Source: Cymbomonas tetramitiformis (Eukaryota > Chlorophyta > Pyramimonadophyceae > Pyramimonadales > Pyramimonadaceae). From it: 37,050 bases of DNA. The notes below the pieces were generated by a model that was not told where the DNA came from, did not search any database, and saw only the letters and a program-made list of their open reading frames with translations. Position numbers and translations under genes: made by a program. Where the stretch lies: contig LGRX02029191.1 of the NCBI GenBank assembly GCA_001247695.2, positions 1 to 37,050 of the forward strand. The letters are read 5' to 3'. This document shows positions 9,732 to 19,454 of this stretch, piece after piece. Position 1 is the stretch's first letter; the number at the start of each line of letters is the position of its first letter.

Positions 9732-12005
9732 ATGAGCGTAAATTCTCACGTCACGCCTCCCTTGGGGGCCCACAACCGCATTAGACTAGACACGATTTTT
9801 TCACGCGACGTCGGCTCTCGTTATAGGCCGACACCGGATTCTCCCGGTGTTGCCCTCACGGCTACGGACCGGACTCGTGCTACGGCCATCCAGAATTCCA
9901 CTTGGGACGTGGACGTCATCAAGAGGATCTCTCGCGACGCCTTGGGCTCCAAGGACGAGACCTTCCGAGGCGATGAGTCGAACCGCAACACGCTCTGGAC
10001 GTCCATTGTGAAGTCCTTGCAGCGCGCATTCGAGCAAAAGGACCCCACCAACGCCGCTCTTTTTGATCTGGCGGACGCGACGAAGGAGGTCAACGCCATC
10101 TTCAACGATATTCTCTTCTCCACTTTGACATCGTTGACCTCTCCAAATTCACCCGCGCGGCGTTGGGTTGATGCCTCGGGACGGGCTTCGCCTCAGGATG
10201 GCAAGCGTGCCCTCCTCGAGGTCACCAAGAGGTTGATTCCTCGCGTGGTCCGACCTCTTGGGCACTACGAGGAGCTTTGCTCTATCTTCTTCAACTCCGA
10301 GAAGGACCCCGATCCACTTATCCAGGACTTTGACGCCTGCCTTACGGCTATTGGCAACGGACCTTCTGGACCTCTCGACGAGATGATGGCGAAGAAACAG
10401 CTTCTGGCTTCACTCGACACCGAATTCTACGACAAGGTCATCACGCCGCTTCGGCTCGACGTTGAGTTGGCCAAGGTGGACCTTGAGGACATCTACGCCC
10501 ACGTCCTCGAGGTTTGGGACGCCAACACCGGCAAGCGTAAGCACGTGCCCCTCACGGACAAGAACATCCTGTACTCTGGTCTGCCGTCCGACGTTGACGT
10601 GAAGGCCCTCATCAAAGAGTTTCAGTTCCACATTGACGCCGCCAACAAGGTTCTTGCAACACTCTCCGACGAGGATGCGAACGACGGGCCGACGACTAGG
10701 TGGCCGGCTCCGGCTACGGGCAAGCCTACGGGCAAGCCTACGGACAAGCCAGGTGTGCACTTTCCGCCCTCCTCCTGGCGTGACCGCCAGAACCGTCGGG
10801 TGGATGGGAAGTTTCACGGCCGAAGGCGTGATTTAAAACACCGCTTCGCCGTTTCACCCCTTCCCGAGGACGGGAATTGGCCGCAAGGCGTCCGACGCCA
10901 CAACAACGACATGAAGAGCTACGGCATGCACTCTGTCTCCTTCCACGTCCTCTCCAAGGCCTTCGTTCCGGAGTGTGTCCGATGCCCTCCGGGGTTTTGG
11001 CATGACTCCGCGAATTGCCCCACCGCCGACATCAGGTGCGACGAGTGCGTGATTGAGCAGGCCGACGACGCCGACGGCCTCGTGTCCGCCTTCCAGACCG
11101 CGTTCGACACTGAGGACGACACCGCCTTTGCTCGACTCTGTGCACAACATGATCATCCCTTGGTTCGGCAGGACGAGGAGCCCTTCACGTGGGGCTCCGA
11201 GCACAGTACGCGGGATTGACGCCCATCCAACCCTCACTCCTTGCTACCCGCGTGCACGAAGCGCGCACCGCTCTCTGCGGGCTCAAGCAGGTGGCTAATG
11301 GTGCTGAGTCCGACACTCAGCACTTCCCGATGGTCCACTTCGGCTCGGCCACGCCCTCCGTGATCGACGATGCCGTCGTGGAGCATGAGCCGGAGGTGGC
11401 GATCGAGACCGAGAGCGACGCGTTAATTTACCCGAAGCAGTTCGCTGACGGTGAGCCCCCCTTCGAGCAGTCCTTTATGAACAACATGTCTGTAAAATTG
11501 GGCTTCTTCGAGCCCGAGCCGCAGATCTCACTTCAATCCTTCAACCCCCTGCCTCCGTACATTTCTTCCACGCATGATTCGGCCAGCGTGGCTGACACGG
11601 AGTCTGGAGACGGGGACTTGCACGATGCCGTCCCACCACCCGCTCCACGGGTTGGTGGTGTACGGACACCTTCAATCGGCGCATTCCTCACGGCAGCAGC
11701 TATCCCCGCTTTGTTTCTGTGTGTGAGCATCGCCATGATCGACACCGTCACCGCCACTGTACTTTGTGATGTGGAGATTGCTCCACCGTCGGTGGTGTAC
11801 GGTGACTGCTCTGGTTATCAGAATGGCACAGTGGGGCTACTTCACTGACCCCGACCTTCTGGACACTGGACCGACTGACTTCTACAACATCTTAAATCTG
11901 GACTCTGACGGCTTCGGCATCTGCAATCTGGGCTTCCAATTTGAGAACTACCACACCTACAATCTTTGTGAACTCTGCTCTGTGGACCACTTTAAAGATG
12001 GCTAG
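9732..12005 (+). pseudogene. Frameshifted gag-like gene of E3
   Basis: The ATG at 9732 (MSVNSHVTPPLG) aligns with the E2 start, and the frame runs to a stop at 11217-11219. Comparison with E2 shows that about 19 bases are missing near 11188, just after the EEPFT codons, which throws the frame off. The original frame resumes at about 11189 and runs to a second break near 11834, where one extra G sits in a G run. The last part, to 12005, corresponds to the acidic tail of E2. The zinc-knuckle variant CVRCPPGFWHDSANC and the hydrophobic segment (AFLTAAAIPALFLCVSIAM) are still recognisable. Without the two lesions the product would be colinear with the E2 protein. Confidence 0.85.
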
Positions 12006-12089
12006 AGTTACTGTCAGAAGCCTAGTAGCACAACTAGATCTGTATCACGGGCACAGTAGCCTTCAGTGTGTAGTGCTAGCTAGAGATTT

Positions 12090-12120
12090 GGGACCGCCCT
12101 GGCCAAGAGCACAGGCCCCC
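12090..12120 (+). promoter_or_regulatory. Conserved 3' block of E3
   Basis: Third copy of the 31-base block (GGGACCGCCCTGGCC to ACAGGCCCCC), between the gag end and the 3' LTR, in the same relative place as in E1 and E2. Confidence 0.6.
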
Positions 12121-12223
12121 ACTAGCAATCTGTTTCCACCGCTTGAGATGGTGTGTTTTGTTTCACCTGACGAACCGTACCTGTTCCACCCTAACTCTTC
12201 CTCCATAATAGTACAGGGTGGTG

Positions 12224-12418
12224 TGCTGGATGTGACACCCCGTGTGTGTCACAGTCCTCTGTCTGTACTAGTACTCCGTACAGTACGGCTGTCACAGGTT
12301 CAGGGTTTCGGGCTTAAGCCGAGCGACACTCAATCTAACTTCACTTCTTATGTTATCTTAAGTGTAAGCATTCTGTGTTTCAGCACCTCAGTATATAGTC
12401 GGTACTATATATCCCACA
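12224..12418 (+). repeat. E3 3' LTR (195 bp)
   Basis: Copy of 9146-9340, preceded by ACAGGGTGGTG and followed by the TGATC duplication. Confidence 0.94.
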
Positions 12419-12423
12419 TGATC

Positions 12424-13910
12424 ACCATACTGCAACAATTGCAACAATTCACACTATGTTCTTATGACTGCATCTGTATTTCTAATGCTGATGATTAGAG
12501 TACAGCATTTCATACTTATTTGAAGTATAGTGTGCAAAATGTTTATTTGAGCATACACTAACTTACAGCATATATTACTTGCAGCATCTGAGTATATGTA
12601 TATCTTATACTGAATGACTGCTACACTGTAAGTTGTGCATGCATTATTATAACAGATGTTCTAAATGATCCAACTTGATCACGGTAACAGTTGGAATAGA
12701 TGTGCACAAAGCATTCATTTGCAGTGCATGCTAACTATATTAGAACCCATACAGTATAAGGTGCCTGTTCAGTAATCTTAACACAGTAATTAGCTCAATG
12801 TGACCCGGTGGAGTCGAGATACTCCTCGGACAACATATTGTTCTACTGTGGATTACTGGAAGGATGCTCACCGGAGCTGTATGTGAAATATACCCAGCAA
12901 CTCATTTGTAAATGAGATTATTTTGGAATTACAATTACTCCTAAACTTAATATATCATGCTAGATGTATTCAGTGCATGGTATGCTGATAATCCTGCATG
13001 ATGAACTGTCTGGAAATGTTGTAATGTCCAGAAGTTATCTTACTGCAAAGTGTGTAAAAGTTAACACACACACACTGACAAAAGTGCTAATCAGTAAGCA
13101 CTGCATGCATGCACACACATTGCATTGTATGTATTAATATTCACTGATTCAAAGTGAATTGATTAACTTAATTATCTATCATTTATATGATAATGTAGAT
13201 ACCACTTTCCAAACACATGTGCGTGGAAAGTGTCAGCGATTGTGATAGATATGGGAACAGATAAATCAACATGCTGTAGGGCTGGATGGAGTTATCTCCA
13301 GACCCGAAGGCAAGATACTGCACCCATGCAACAGCTGGTAACTGTTGGGTGCAGTCCACTCGTCATTCCACATATCATCGCTGGAGCAACATCAAAAACT
13401 ACATTGCATAATGATAATTGATTCAGATATGATCAGTTCAAATGCATGTAACTCTCAGATCAGTATCTACATGACATCTGATAATAGTTTTTGAGGACAA
13501 CACACACATACAAATGTGTTGTGTCAAATTGCTGTGATTATGTCAAGCAATGTCCAGATATGTTCTAAATAAGAAATATCATTTTGATAAATCTTAGAGC
13601 ACAGACCTATGCTCAGAACAGATCATAGATTGACAAATATCACTAAAGTGGATGTTCCTAAATGGATGTTCCCACTTAAGTTGATAACTCTATATATCAT
13701 CAGAATGTACATTTACTGCCATGGGTTTAAATCATTAAAACCCAGAAATGCTGTCAACCATAGATGTTGATATACAGCATAATTTACTTATTTGCCATGA
13801 AAATTGTCATGTGCAAAAGTAAAGTTTATTGCAGTGATTCTGTACTTTACATTCCACACACACAGAGATATGTACATATATCAACATATATATATATATA
13901 TATGTTGAAA
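12424..13910. other. AT-rich, hairpin-dense non-coding DNA
   Basis: There is no credible coding frame. Short inverted repeats with 5-15 bp arms follow one another closely. Examples are CTCATTT/AAATGAG at 12901-12916, CACTTTCCA/TGGAAAGTG at 13203-13232, ACTGCACCC/GGGTGCAGT with inner CAACAG/CTGTTG at 13317-13355, ACAACACA/TGTGTTGT at 13497-13522, GGGTTT/AAACCC near 13724, and an AT-alternating palindrome at 13881-13908. No single element boundary is evident. Confidence 0.5.
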
Positions 13911-14034
13911 AATAGCCAAAATCGGTAAAATTCTTTGGCGATTAATTTGAAAATTGAAAATTGGACCTTGTTTTATTTGATATTATGATTTTATACCTAT
14001 TAAGGTATGAGGAAATCATAATGACACATGTCAT

Positions 14035-14560
14035 ATCTCGTGTAACATCCTAGATAATAGGTGTGGAATATGTAGGGGTGTGCATATTGGCTGTAACAAT
14101 AAATCGGTCAAAATGTTCTACGTGTAATCTTTTGAAAATTTGGGGTTGATTTTTTTTGCTGTAATGAATATTTAGCTATCAAATAACAATCCCTGAATGA
14201 CATAACACGTGTAACACCCTGTAACACCCTAAAATCTGAATGTGTGTGTCAAGGGGTGTAACGTACCTTCTGAACACCCTGTAACATTCAGTTTGGTATC
14301 AAAAGCAGTTTTGCTTAAAAACATTTGCAAAATATTTTTACTGCTTATTTTTTACCTATTTTAGGGTTACTGATACCATGTAACACCCTAATCATATTAT
14401 TGGGTATATGGGCCACTGTAACATGACATGCCCTAAAATGCTACTATAATTTCGAAAAACTTCGTGTTTGGCATTAACATATCATGCTGTTTTCGACACA
14501 GACATGATTATATATCGGGCAACAACCCAAGAACTGTTGGGCAACAACCCTAAAACTGTA
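14035..14560. repeat. Interspersed TGTAACACCCT motif
   Basis: The motif TGTAACA(C/T)CCT or a close variant occurs about eight times in roughly 500 bases (near 14041, 14212, 14223, 14257, 14281, 14379, 14416, 14550). Two copies are directly adjacent at 14212-14233. A duplicated GGGCAACAACCC unit follows at about 14516-14552. Such iterated short sites may mark the subterminal region of a DNA transposon, but no ends were identified. Confidence 0.4.
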
Positions 14561-16620
14561 ACAGCTGCTTCCTATAAGGACTGCATGCTATAACCTATAA
14601 GCTATAAGCTATGAGGTATATAGGCAACTGACTGCCTATGTGTTCACACTTCCTCGAGGGGGGAAGAAGGTGGATAGGATTATACACATATCCATTTTCC
14701 CGATCTGGTGATTATGATGGATTGCTTTTGATAAAATCACTGCATCCACAAGTAACGTTGAAATCTGTACAACGTTAAATCCACCATCACTAATAAAGTG
14801 TAAACTCGGATGGGAAACTATATCCCAATGACTATAAGTTGACTCTTGCTCAGCATTTACATTCTCGAGTAAGAATAGTTTGGAATGCTGAACTATATAC
14901 ATGACATATAACCTGATACCATGCTTAATTGCATATCCTGGATCAGAAGATGATAGTTATATAATGTATATATATATATATATCCCACCTGATACACTTT
15001 GGCACTATAGCCGTACATAAGAGTGGGAAGGGCAAGTGCATCGCTGTAAGACTGGTTGATATAGTCCCAGTGCTGAAGGCAGAATTTGGCACCTGAATAA
15101 CAGCTGATAACTGTTGGTGACCACCATGCAAGACCTTCCAAGCGTAACTCCTTTGTCCTGAGATGCAAGTGAATTGTTCATAATATGTTGACATCACATA
15201 AAAGCATTCTGATAAAAACCCTATATATTCATATGAGTTGTCATCACTACAATGACATGGGTTTTTGAATCGTCGAAATGAGTATAACTCCGATGAATTC
15301 ATTAGTACAGAATAAGCTGTTGAGATTATTCCTCCGGCTGGATTGCAAATCATTCACAATCCCTGTACATTCCGGTGACAAAATATTGCACTGGACTGAT
15401 CACCACATTAGGTATAATCTGTGATATATAAGTCACCAGAGAAAGCATTGCAATCAGCACAATGCTGTCTAGACTCACAAAGATGAGTAACAGATATTCT
15501 CAGATGTAATAAATAGAGGCACAATGTGACCTACGCTAAAATCGCGTATGCTCGGGCACTGTATTGTGACCTGCGCTAAGATCGTGTATGCATGGACACA
15601 ACATGACTCGTGCCAATGACGTGGACATATTTTATGCCACGACATTACATCTAAAATCAATAAATCACTCAGAGAGAAGGTGTTGACATCAGTATAGCAC
15701 CATTATACATATAGTCATGAGGATTTTAAAGAAGACATAATCTCTCCGATATTGACAAACATGGTACATATATATATATCCATGCTCTCTGATCATATAT
15801 TGATATCCCACAGCATACGATGATGGTAATAGCAAGCCACTTCGCCGCTGGAGGGTAGTGTTGTATATATACAGCACATGCTTGGGCACTATATGACCCA
15901 CGTTGATGACGTGGATTCGGGTTGCATCCCAATAACTGCAATGCACCTTCGGTGCAATGGGCTGCAACCCGAGAACTGCTATCCAGCTTCATAGAAAGCT
16001 TCCACGTCATCACATTAAACGACGATCGCTCTTAATTGGAAGATGCGCTCTAAATTGGAAGATTTTTTGAAGGTCATTGTTTTGATGTTTTTTACATTAT
16101 TTTAAACATATCATGCCCAAAAAATAGGGTGGTTATGATTTTGGAAGTTTTTCTCATCGTACGAGGCGGGGTTTTCAGAATTCTTACGCGTGACTCTTAG
16201 GCATATTGAGGAGTGTTCCAAAAATCCACATATGGTATTAGATCGAGATTAAAGGTTATAAAATGGAAGTAAAAAGGGAAAAATATGTACCTGTTTATCG
16301 TATGTTTGATATTTTCATCGATTTCAGCACAATTTTGCCAAAACCCCCCTCAAACCCTATGCTTTATCACACGCGTATTCACAAAGGGCGGGTAACATAT
16401 GTAAAGGTTCTTGCTAATGGACCCGTCACGTGCTATGTTATAATGTAGTTTGCCATAAAACATATTTGAACAAATAAAATATCAAGCACTTGCATCTCCG
16501 TGCAGATTTCTGGAGCAAATGGCCCTCTAGCGGGGGAAACCCTAAGTGGTAACACCAATTTAGGGTGTAAGCACAACCACATGTGTACATGCATGCACAT
16601 ACGAACTCTTGACTGCACTT
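14560..16620. other. AT-rich spacer without credible gene
   Basis: Short open frames on the minus strand (up to 136 residues, around 14900-15350) have no motif and look spurious. Structures seen: an AT microsatellite near 14965; a hairpin at 15088-15122 that shares a 19-base core with 13317-13355; a tandem duplication at about 15503-15600 (TGTGACCTRCGCTAARATCG unit); a module TGCTYGGGCACT present near 15549 and 15882; a long hairpin at 15918-15971 (CGGGTTGCA/TGCAACCCG, inner TGCACC/GGTGCA); a duplicated ATTGGAAGAT unit near 16035-16065; and an ACCCTAA/TTAGGGT inverted repeat near 16540. Confidence 0.45.
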
Positions 16621-16622
16621 AT

Positions 16623-17600
16623 TTACTCTTCAGAGTTCTCCAGCAGTGCTTTTAAAAGCTCAGCTTTCTCCTCACAACCTGGAATTCCGCCTTGAACACC
16701 AGATTTTGCGGTCTCATCCCAGCATGTCAACACCTCGTTCACGTCAAATGTAGACTTCATGCGAAGGGTGCGGGCACCCCGTACGAAAGCTCCAGCCTCA
16801 CAGAGTTGTTCTACCGTCTCGAACGTTCTCCGTGACTGTGCTGGCAACCAGAACTGCCAGGTTATCTCCTTCCGTGAGGCATGCTGCCCCACCACCTCCA
16901 CGAAATGGAGTGGGAGTGACTTACCGCCGTCCGGGAGCATAACGTTGAACCAACACTTGTCGCTGGCTTCCCCGCCTGCAACGGTCACGGCATAGCTGCC
17001 CACAGTCATGTCCTCGAACCGGTAGTCGGCTGCCAAGTGTTCCTTCTGCGATGCCAAACGCATCCCACGGTCATATAGACTCTCGTCAACACCGGAGGAG
17101 TGCTCATCGTCGCCATCATCCGTGCCCTCACTGCTGCTGGGCTGTTTCTGCTGTTTTGGCTGCTTTCCAGGCTTCTTCTTGCGCGCTGCAACCTGCCGAC
17201 TCCGACTGCGAGTGGCAAGATCCATCTCCATATCAGTATCATCGCTGTCGCCTTCGGAGGCGGGTGAAGTTCTGCGCGCCCTGTTTTGCCTTTGTGCGCC
17301 TGAAAACCTCTTGCGAGCAGCAGGTGGAGCTCCTCTCCGACTCCTCTTTCCATTTGCTTCACGCACACCTGCCTCTGCACGAACTGCGGGAGCTTCTTCA
17401 GCAGCTTCTTCTGCCTCTGCACGAACTGCGGGAGCTTCTTCACCAGCATCTTCTGCCTTCAAAAGCTGGATCAGGCGTTCCAACTTCTTGGTCTTGGTCG
17501 TAAGACCCCGCAGTTCAGCATTCCGCTCAGATAACACTCGGTGTAAGTGTTTATCCTCGTACCTGCGTAAGCGAACCCTAGTTTGAAACTTCTCTATACA
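16623..17600 (-). CDS. Unrecognised charged, coiled-coil protein (5' end uncertain)
   Basis: The stop is at 16623-16625. The frame is open back to about 17900 but has no ATG in its first ~200 codons, and the outer part lies opposite the RING ORF; the N-terminus is therefore uncertain and probably lies on a spliced upstream exon. The given start is only a working limit. From the N-terminal side the visible product has a leucine/charged segment (LSERNAELRGLTTKTKKLERL) typical of a coiled coil, a duplicated EEAPAVRAEA unit, a basic/Ser-rich linker, and a compact C-terminal region with VGSYAVTVAGG, CWFNVMLPDGG and ITWQFWLPA. The alternation of strands and Trp residues there suggests a small beta domain. 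No family is recognised. It lies tail-on to the AT-rich spacer and divergent from the RING gene. Confidence 0.55.
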   Translation of the reverse strand, partial: CIEKFQTRVRLRRYEDKHLHRVLSERNAELRGLTTKTKKLERLIQLLKAEDAGEEAPAVRAEAEEAAEEAPAVRAEAGVREANGKRSRRGAPPAARKRFSGAQRQNRARRTSPASEGDSDDTDMEMDLATRSRSRQVAARKKKPGKQPKQQKQPSSSEGTDDGDDEHSSGVDESLYDRGMRLASQKEHLAADYRFEDMTVGSYAVTVAGGEASDKCWFNVMLPDGGKSLPLHFVEVVGQHASRKEITWQFWLPAQSRRTFETVEQLCEAGAFVRGARTLRMKSTFDVNEVLTCWDETAKSGVQGGIPGCEEKAELLKALLENSEE

Positions 17601-17687
17601 CTTCGTATTATCTTCGCATACTCTTACACCGCAATGACGGACTCTCACGACGACGAGACTTGAATCCTGAGGGAAGTTTTTCCCTGG

Positions 17688-18104
17688 ATGAGTGAGGGTT
17701 TTCTTAGCGAAAATCAAGAACAAGGAACGACCTCTTCTACCGTCGTTCCGAACACACCAGGAACAACGGACTCGGACGACGAGGTTACAATCTTGCGGCA
17801 GGTTTTTCCTTGGTTGCAAAGCTCCACAACAGCGACACCTGAAGACGAAGCGACGACTTCTTCTACCGGGAATCAAAGGACTCCCGCAACACAGGAGCAA
17901 GCCGCCACCACCACCAACTCGGAAAGAGAGGAAGGAAACAAGTGCGTCGTCTGCTTAGAAATAGTTTTCCCTGCGGAAACGTGGGTTTCAGGGTTAGGAT
18001 GTGACTGCAAAAACGTGCTGTATCATCACCCTTGTTTCCAGGCCTACTTGGCAAGTTGCACGGATATTGCAAAATGCCCTTGTTGTAGGAAGATCTGGAG
18101 CTAG
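17688..18104 (+). CDS. RING-type (RING-CH-like) zinc-finger protein (138 aa)
   Basis: It starts at the ATG at 17688. The N-terminal ~80 residues are low-complexity Ser/Thr/Glu-rich and contain DSDDEVTILRQVFPW. The C-terminal 55 residues hold eight zinc ligands: CVVC, then C-D-C, H-H-P-C and CPCC, close to the C-x2-C, C-x-C, H-x2-C, C-x2-C layout of RING-CH/RING-variant E3 ligases. A ubiquitin-ligase role follows from the family, not from direct evidence. Upstream and in frame lies an ATG at 17634 whose product would contain a TGA (17661-17663) and then ILREVFPW, a second copy of the internal motif. The gene therefore either lost its first segment to a stop or uses readthrough. It is divergent from the coiled-coil ORF at 16623. 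Confidence 0.65.
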   Translation: MSEGFLSENQEQGTTSSTVVPNTPGTTDSDDEVTILRQVFPWLQSSTTATPEDEATTSSTGNQRTPATQEQAATTTNSEREEGNKCVVCLEIVFPAETWVSGLGCDCKNVLYHHPCFQAYLASCTDIAKCPCCRKIWS

Positions 18105-18394
18105 AACAAGAAACCTACCTGACTTTGCTTAGACACTTGAAGGACAATAATGACAAAATAAATATAAATAAGGTATAAATGAGATCGCACTAGGCTGGTA
18201 AACGGTCGTCTTACCTTCTGGAAATCAGCTCAGTACAATACTTGGCCTCGCGCATAAAAGCCACAACCTCGTTGATGTCAATATTTTTCAGGACTTCTTT
18301 CTCCACCACTTGTTTCTTATGCGTCACGCCGTCGAAACATACATTGAACTGCTCCGCCTTAGCATACCGCATCTTCAAGAGCCCATCGCATTTG

Positions 18395-19454
18395 TGGCTA
18401 CTATCCGGGCCACTAGTCCTTCCCCAAGGACTAGGCGGAAATGCACATTACAGCCGGAATAATGGTCCTTAGACCCAACACCATGCTTCAAAAAATCCTT
18501 TGGGACACAACCTACGTGCCTATCTTTGTGGGAAGTTGAATTTCAAAGTTTGGGTACCCGTAATCTAGCCGCGGTTTAGGGCTATGTCATGCTCTAAATT
18601 TAATTTATTTGGCTAGTCCTTGGGGAAGGACTAGTGGCGGCATGGCCCCTAATGGCCCCTTAGATGGATAGGGGGTGATGTACCACCACTCACACATCAG
18701 ATTTATGACCCAATGTAAAGGTGCATAACCGTAAATGGCGTATAATGACGATATATTATGCTCTCGGCGCATGGTAAACACCACCACTAAGATGAAAATG
18801 CTGAATTATGACATTTTTCGACCCAAAATTCGAGCAAAATATTCAATAACACGCACCCTAATGGTTGGAAAATTCCCCCAAAAATACCGAGGTATAGTTT
18901 GAAGTCATATTTATCCATCACTATGCTCATTATTTGTAATATGTCCCATAGACCACATGATATGGGCCATGCAAAGCTGCAATTTGGGCAATGTGGCCCC
19001 ATACTTAAGCAGTTCCAGCTGATATAAATATGACAAGTACCACCAAGCAGTAGCCATATAGCAACCAATGGCATAACCCCAACTCACCGCCACGCCCACC
19101 TATCATTGGATAGGCTATACTTGTGCAATATTACCACTTGCGGCACCTATCTGGGACCTAGAGCTCTCCCAAAAAAATCATGAAAATCAGGTACTGAAAT
19201 CAGCTTGGCGATTTGAATGGATTTCATGGAAATAGTAGGGTGCATGCCACATGGGTGTCCACCGACAACAACATGCGCCATCCCGTGGCCAATGGGGCAT
19301 TAAGGGACTTAGTTTAGGTCACATTGATGACACAAACCGAGCCATAGGGTCACTGGCATTGGCTAGGTCGCCCCAAAAAATCGACGGCGCTAGTCCTTCC
19401 CCAAGGACTAGTTTTCAATTTAGTCCTTGGGGAAGGACTGTCGGATAGTAGCCA
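18395..19454. mobile_element. 1060-bp non-autonomous TIR element inside the transposase-like gene
   Basis: The ends are inverted repeats starting TGGCTACTATCCG, followed after a 2-7 base spacer by AGTCCTTCCCCAAGGACT. Both sides are flanked by TTTG (18391-18394 and 19455-19458). Excision of the element with one TTTG restores an open frame across the junction, which independently confirms the boundaries. No ORF of note is inside. Four copies of a palindrome with core AGTCCTTCCCCAAGGACT occur within it (18413-18434, 18613-18634, 19390-19411, 19421-19440). The superfamily is unclear; a 4-bp (or 5-bp ATTTG-like) duplication limits the options. Confidence 0.85.
19390..19440. repeat. Pair of inverted palindromes at the right end of the 1060-bp element
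   Basis: 19390-19411 and 19421-19440 are each near-perfect palindromes (arms AGTCCTT/AAGGACT around CCCC or GGGG). They are also inverted copies of one another, separated by about nine bases, so this 51-base segment can fold either as two small hairpins or as one large one. Confidence 0.75.

Larger units (their letters stand above)
9146..12418 (+). mobile_element. LTR retrotransposon E3, non-autonomous, gag broken
   Basis: Two 195-bp LTRs (9146-9340 and 12224-12418) begin TGCTGGATGTGACACC and end ATATCCCACA. They differ at one base seen by eye (GCTCC against ACTCC). TGATC is duplicated at 9141-9145 and 12419-12423. The leader and 3' region follow E2 closely, including the conserved block at 12090-12120 and the AGGGTGGTG before the 3' LTR. 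Only a gag-like gene is present and it carries two frameshifts. The element is slightly older or more decayed than E1 and E2. Confidence 0.93.

Noticed and set aside
18395..19454. The 1060-bp insert as an intron-generating element with usable splice sites
   Set aside because: GT/AG pairs tried near the ends (for example ACA|GTCAAA with TAG|CCACAAATG) shift the frame into an early stop, while precise loss of element plus one TTTG restores it. Disruption is the simpler reading, though transcripts could still prove otherwise.
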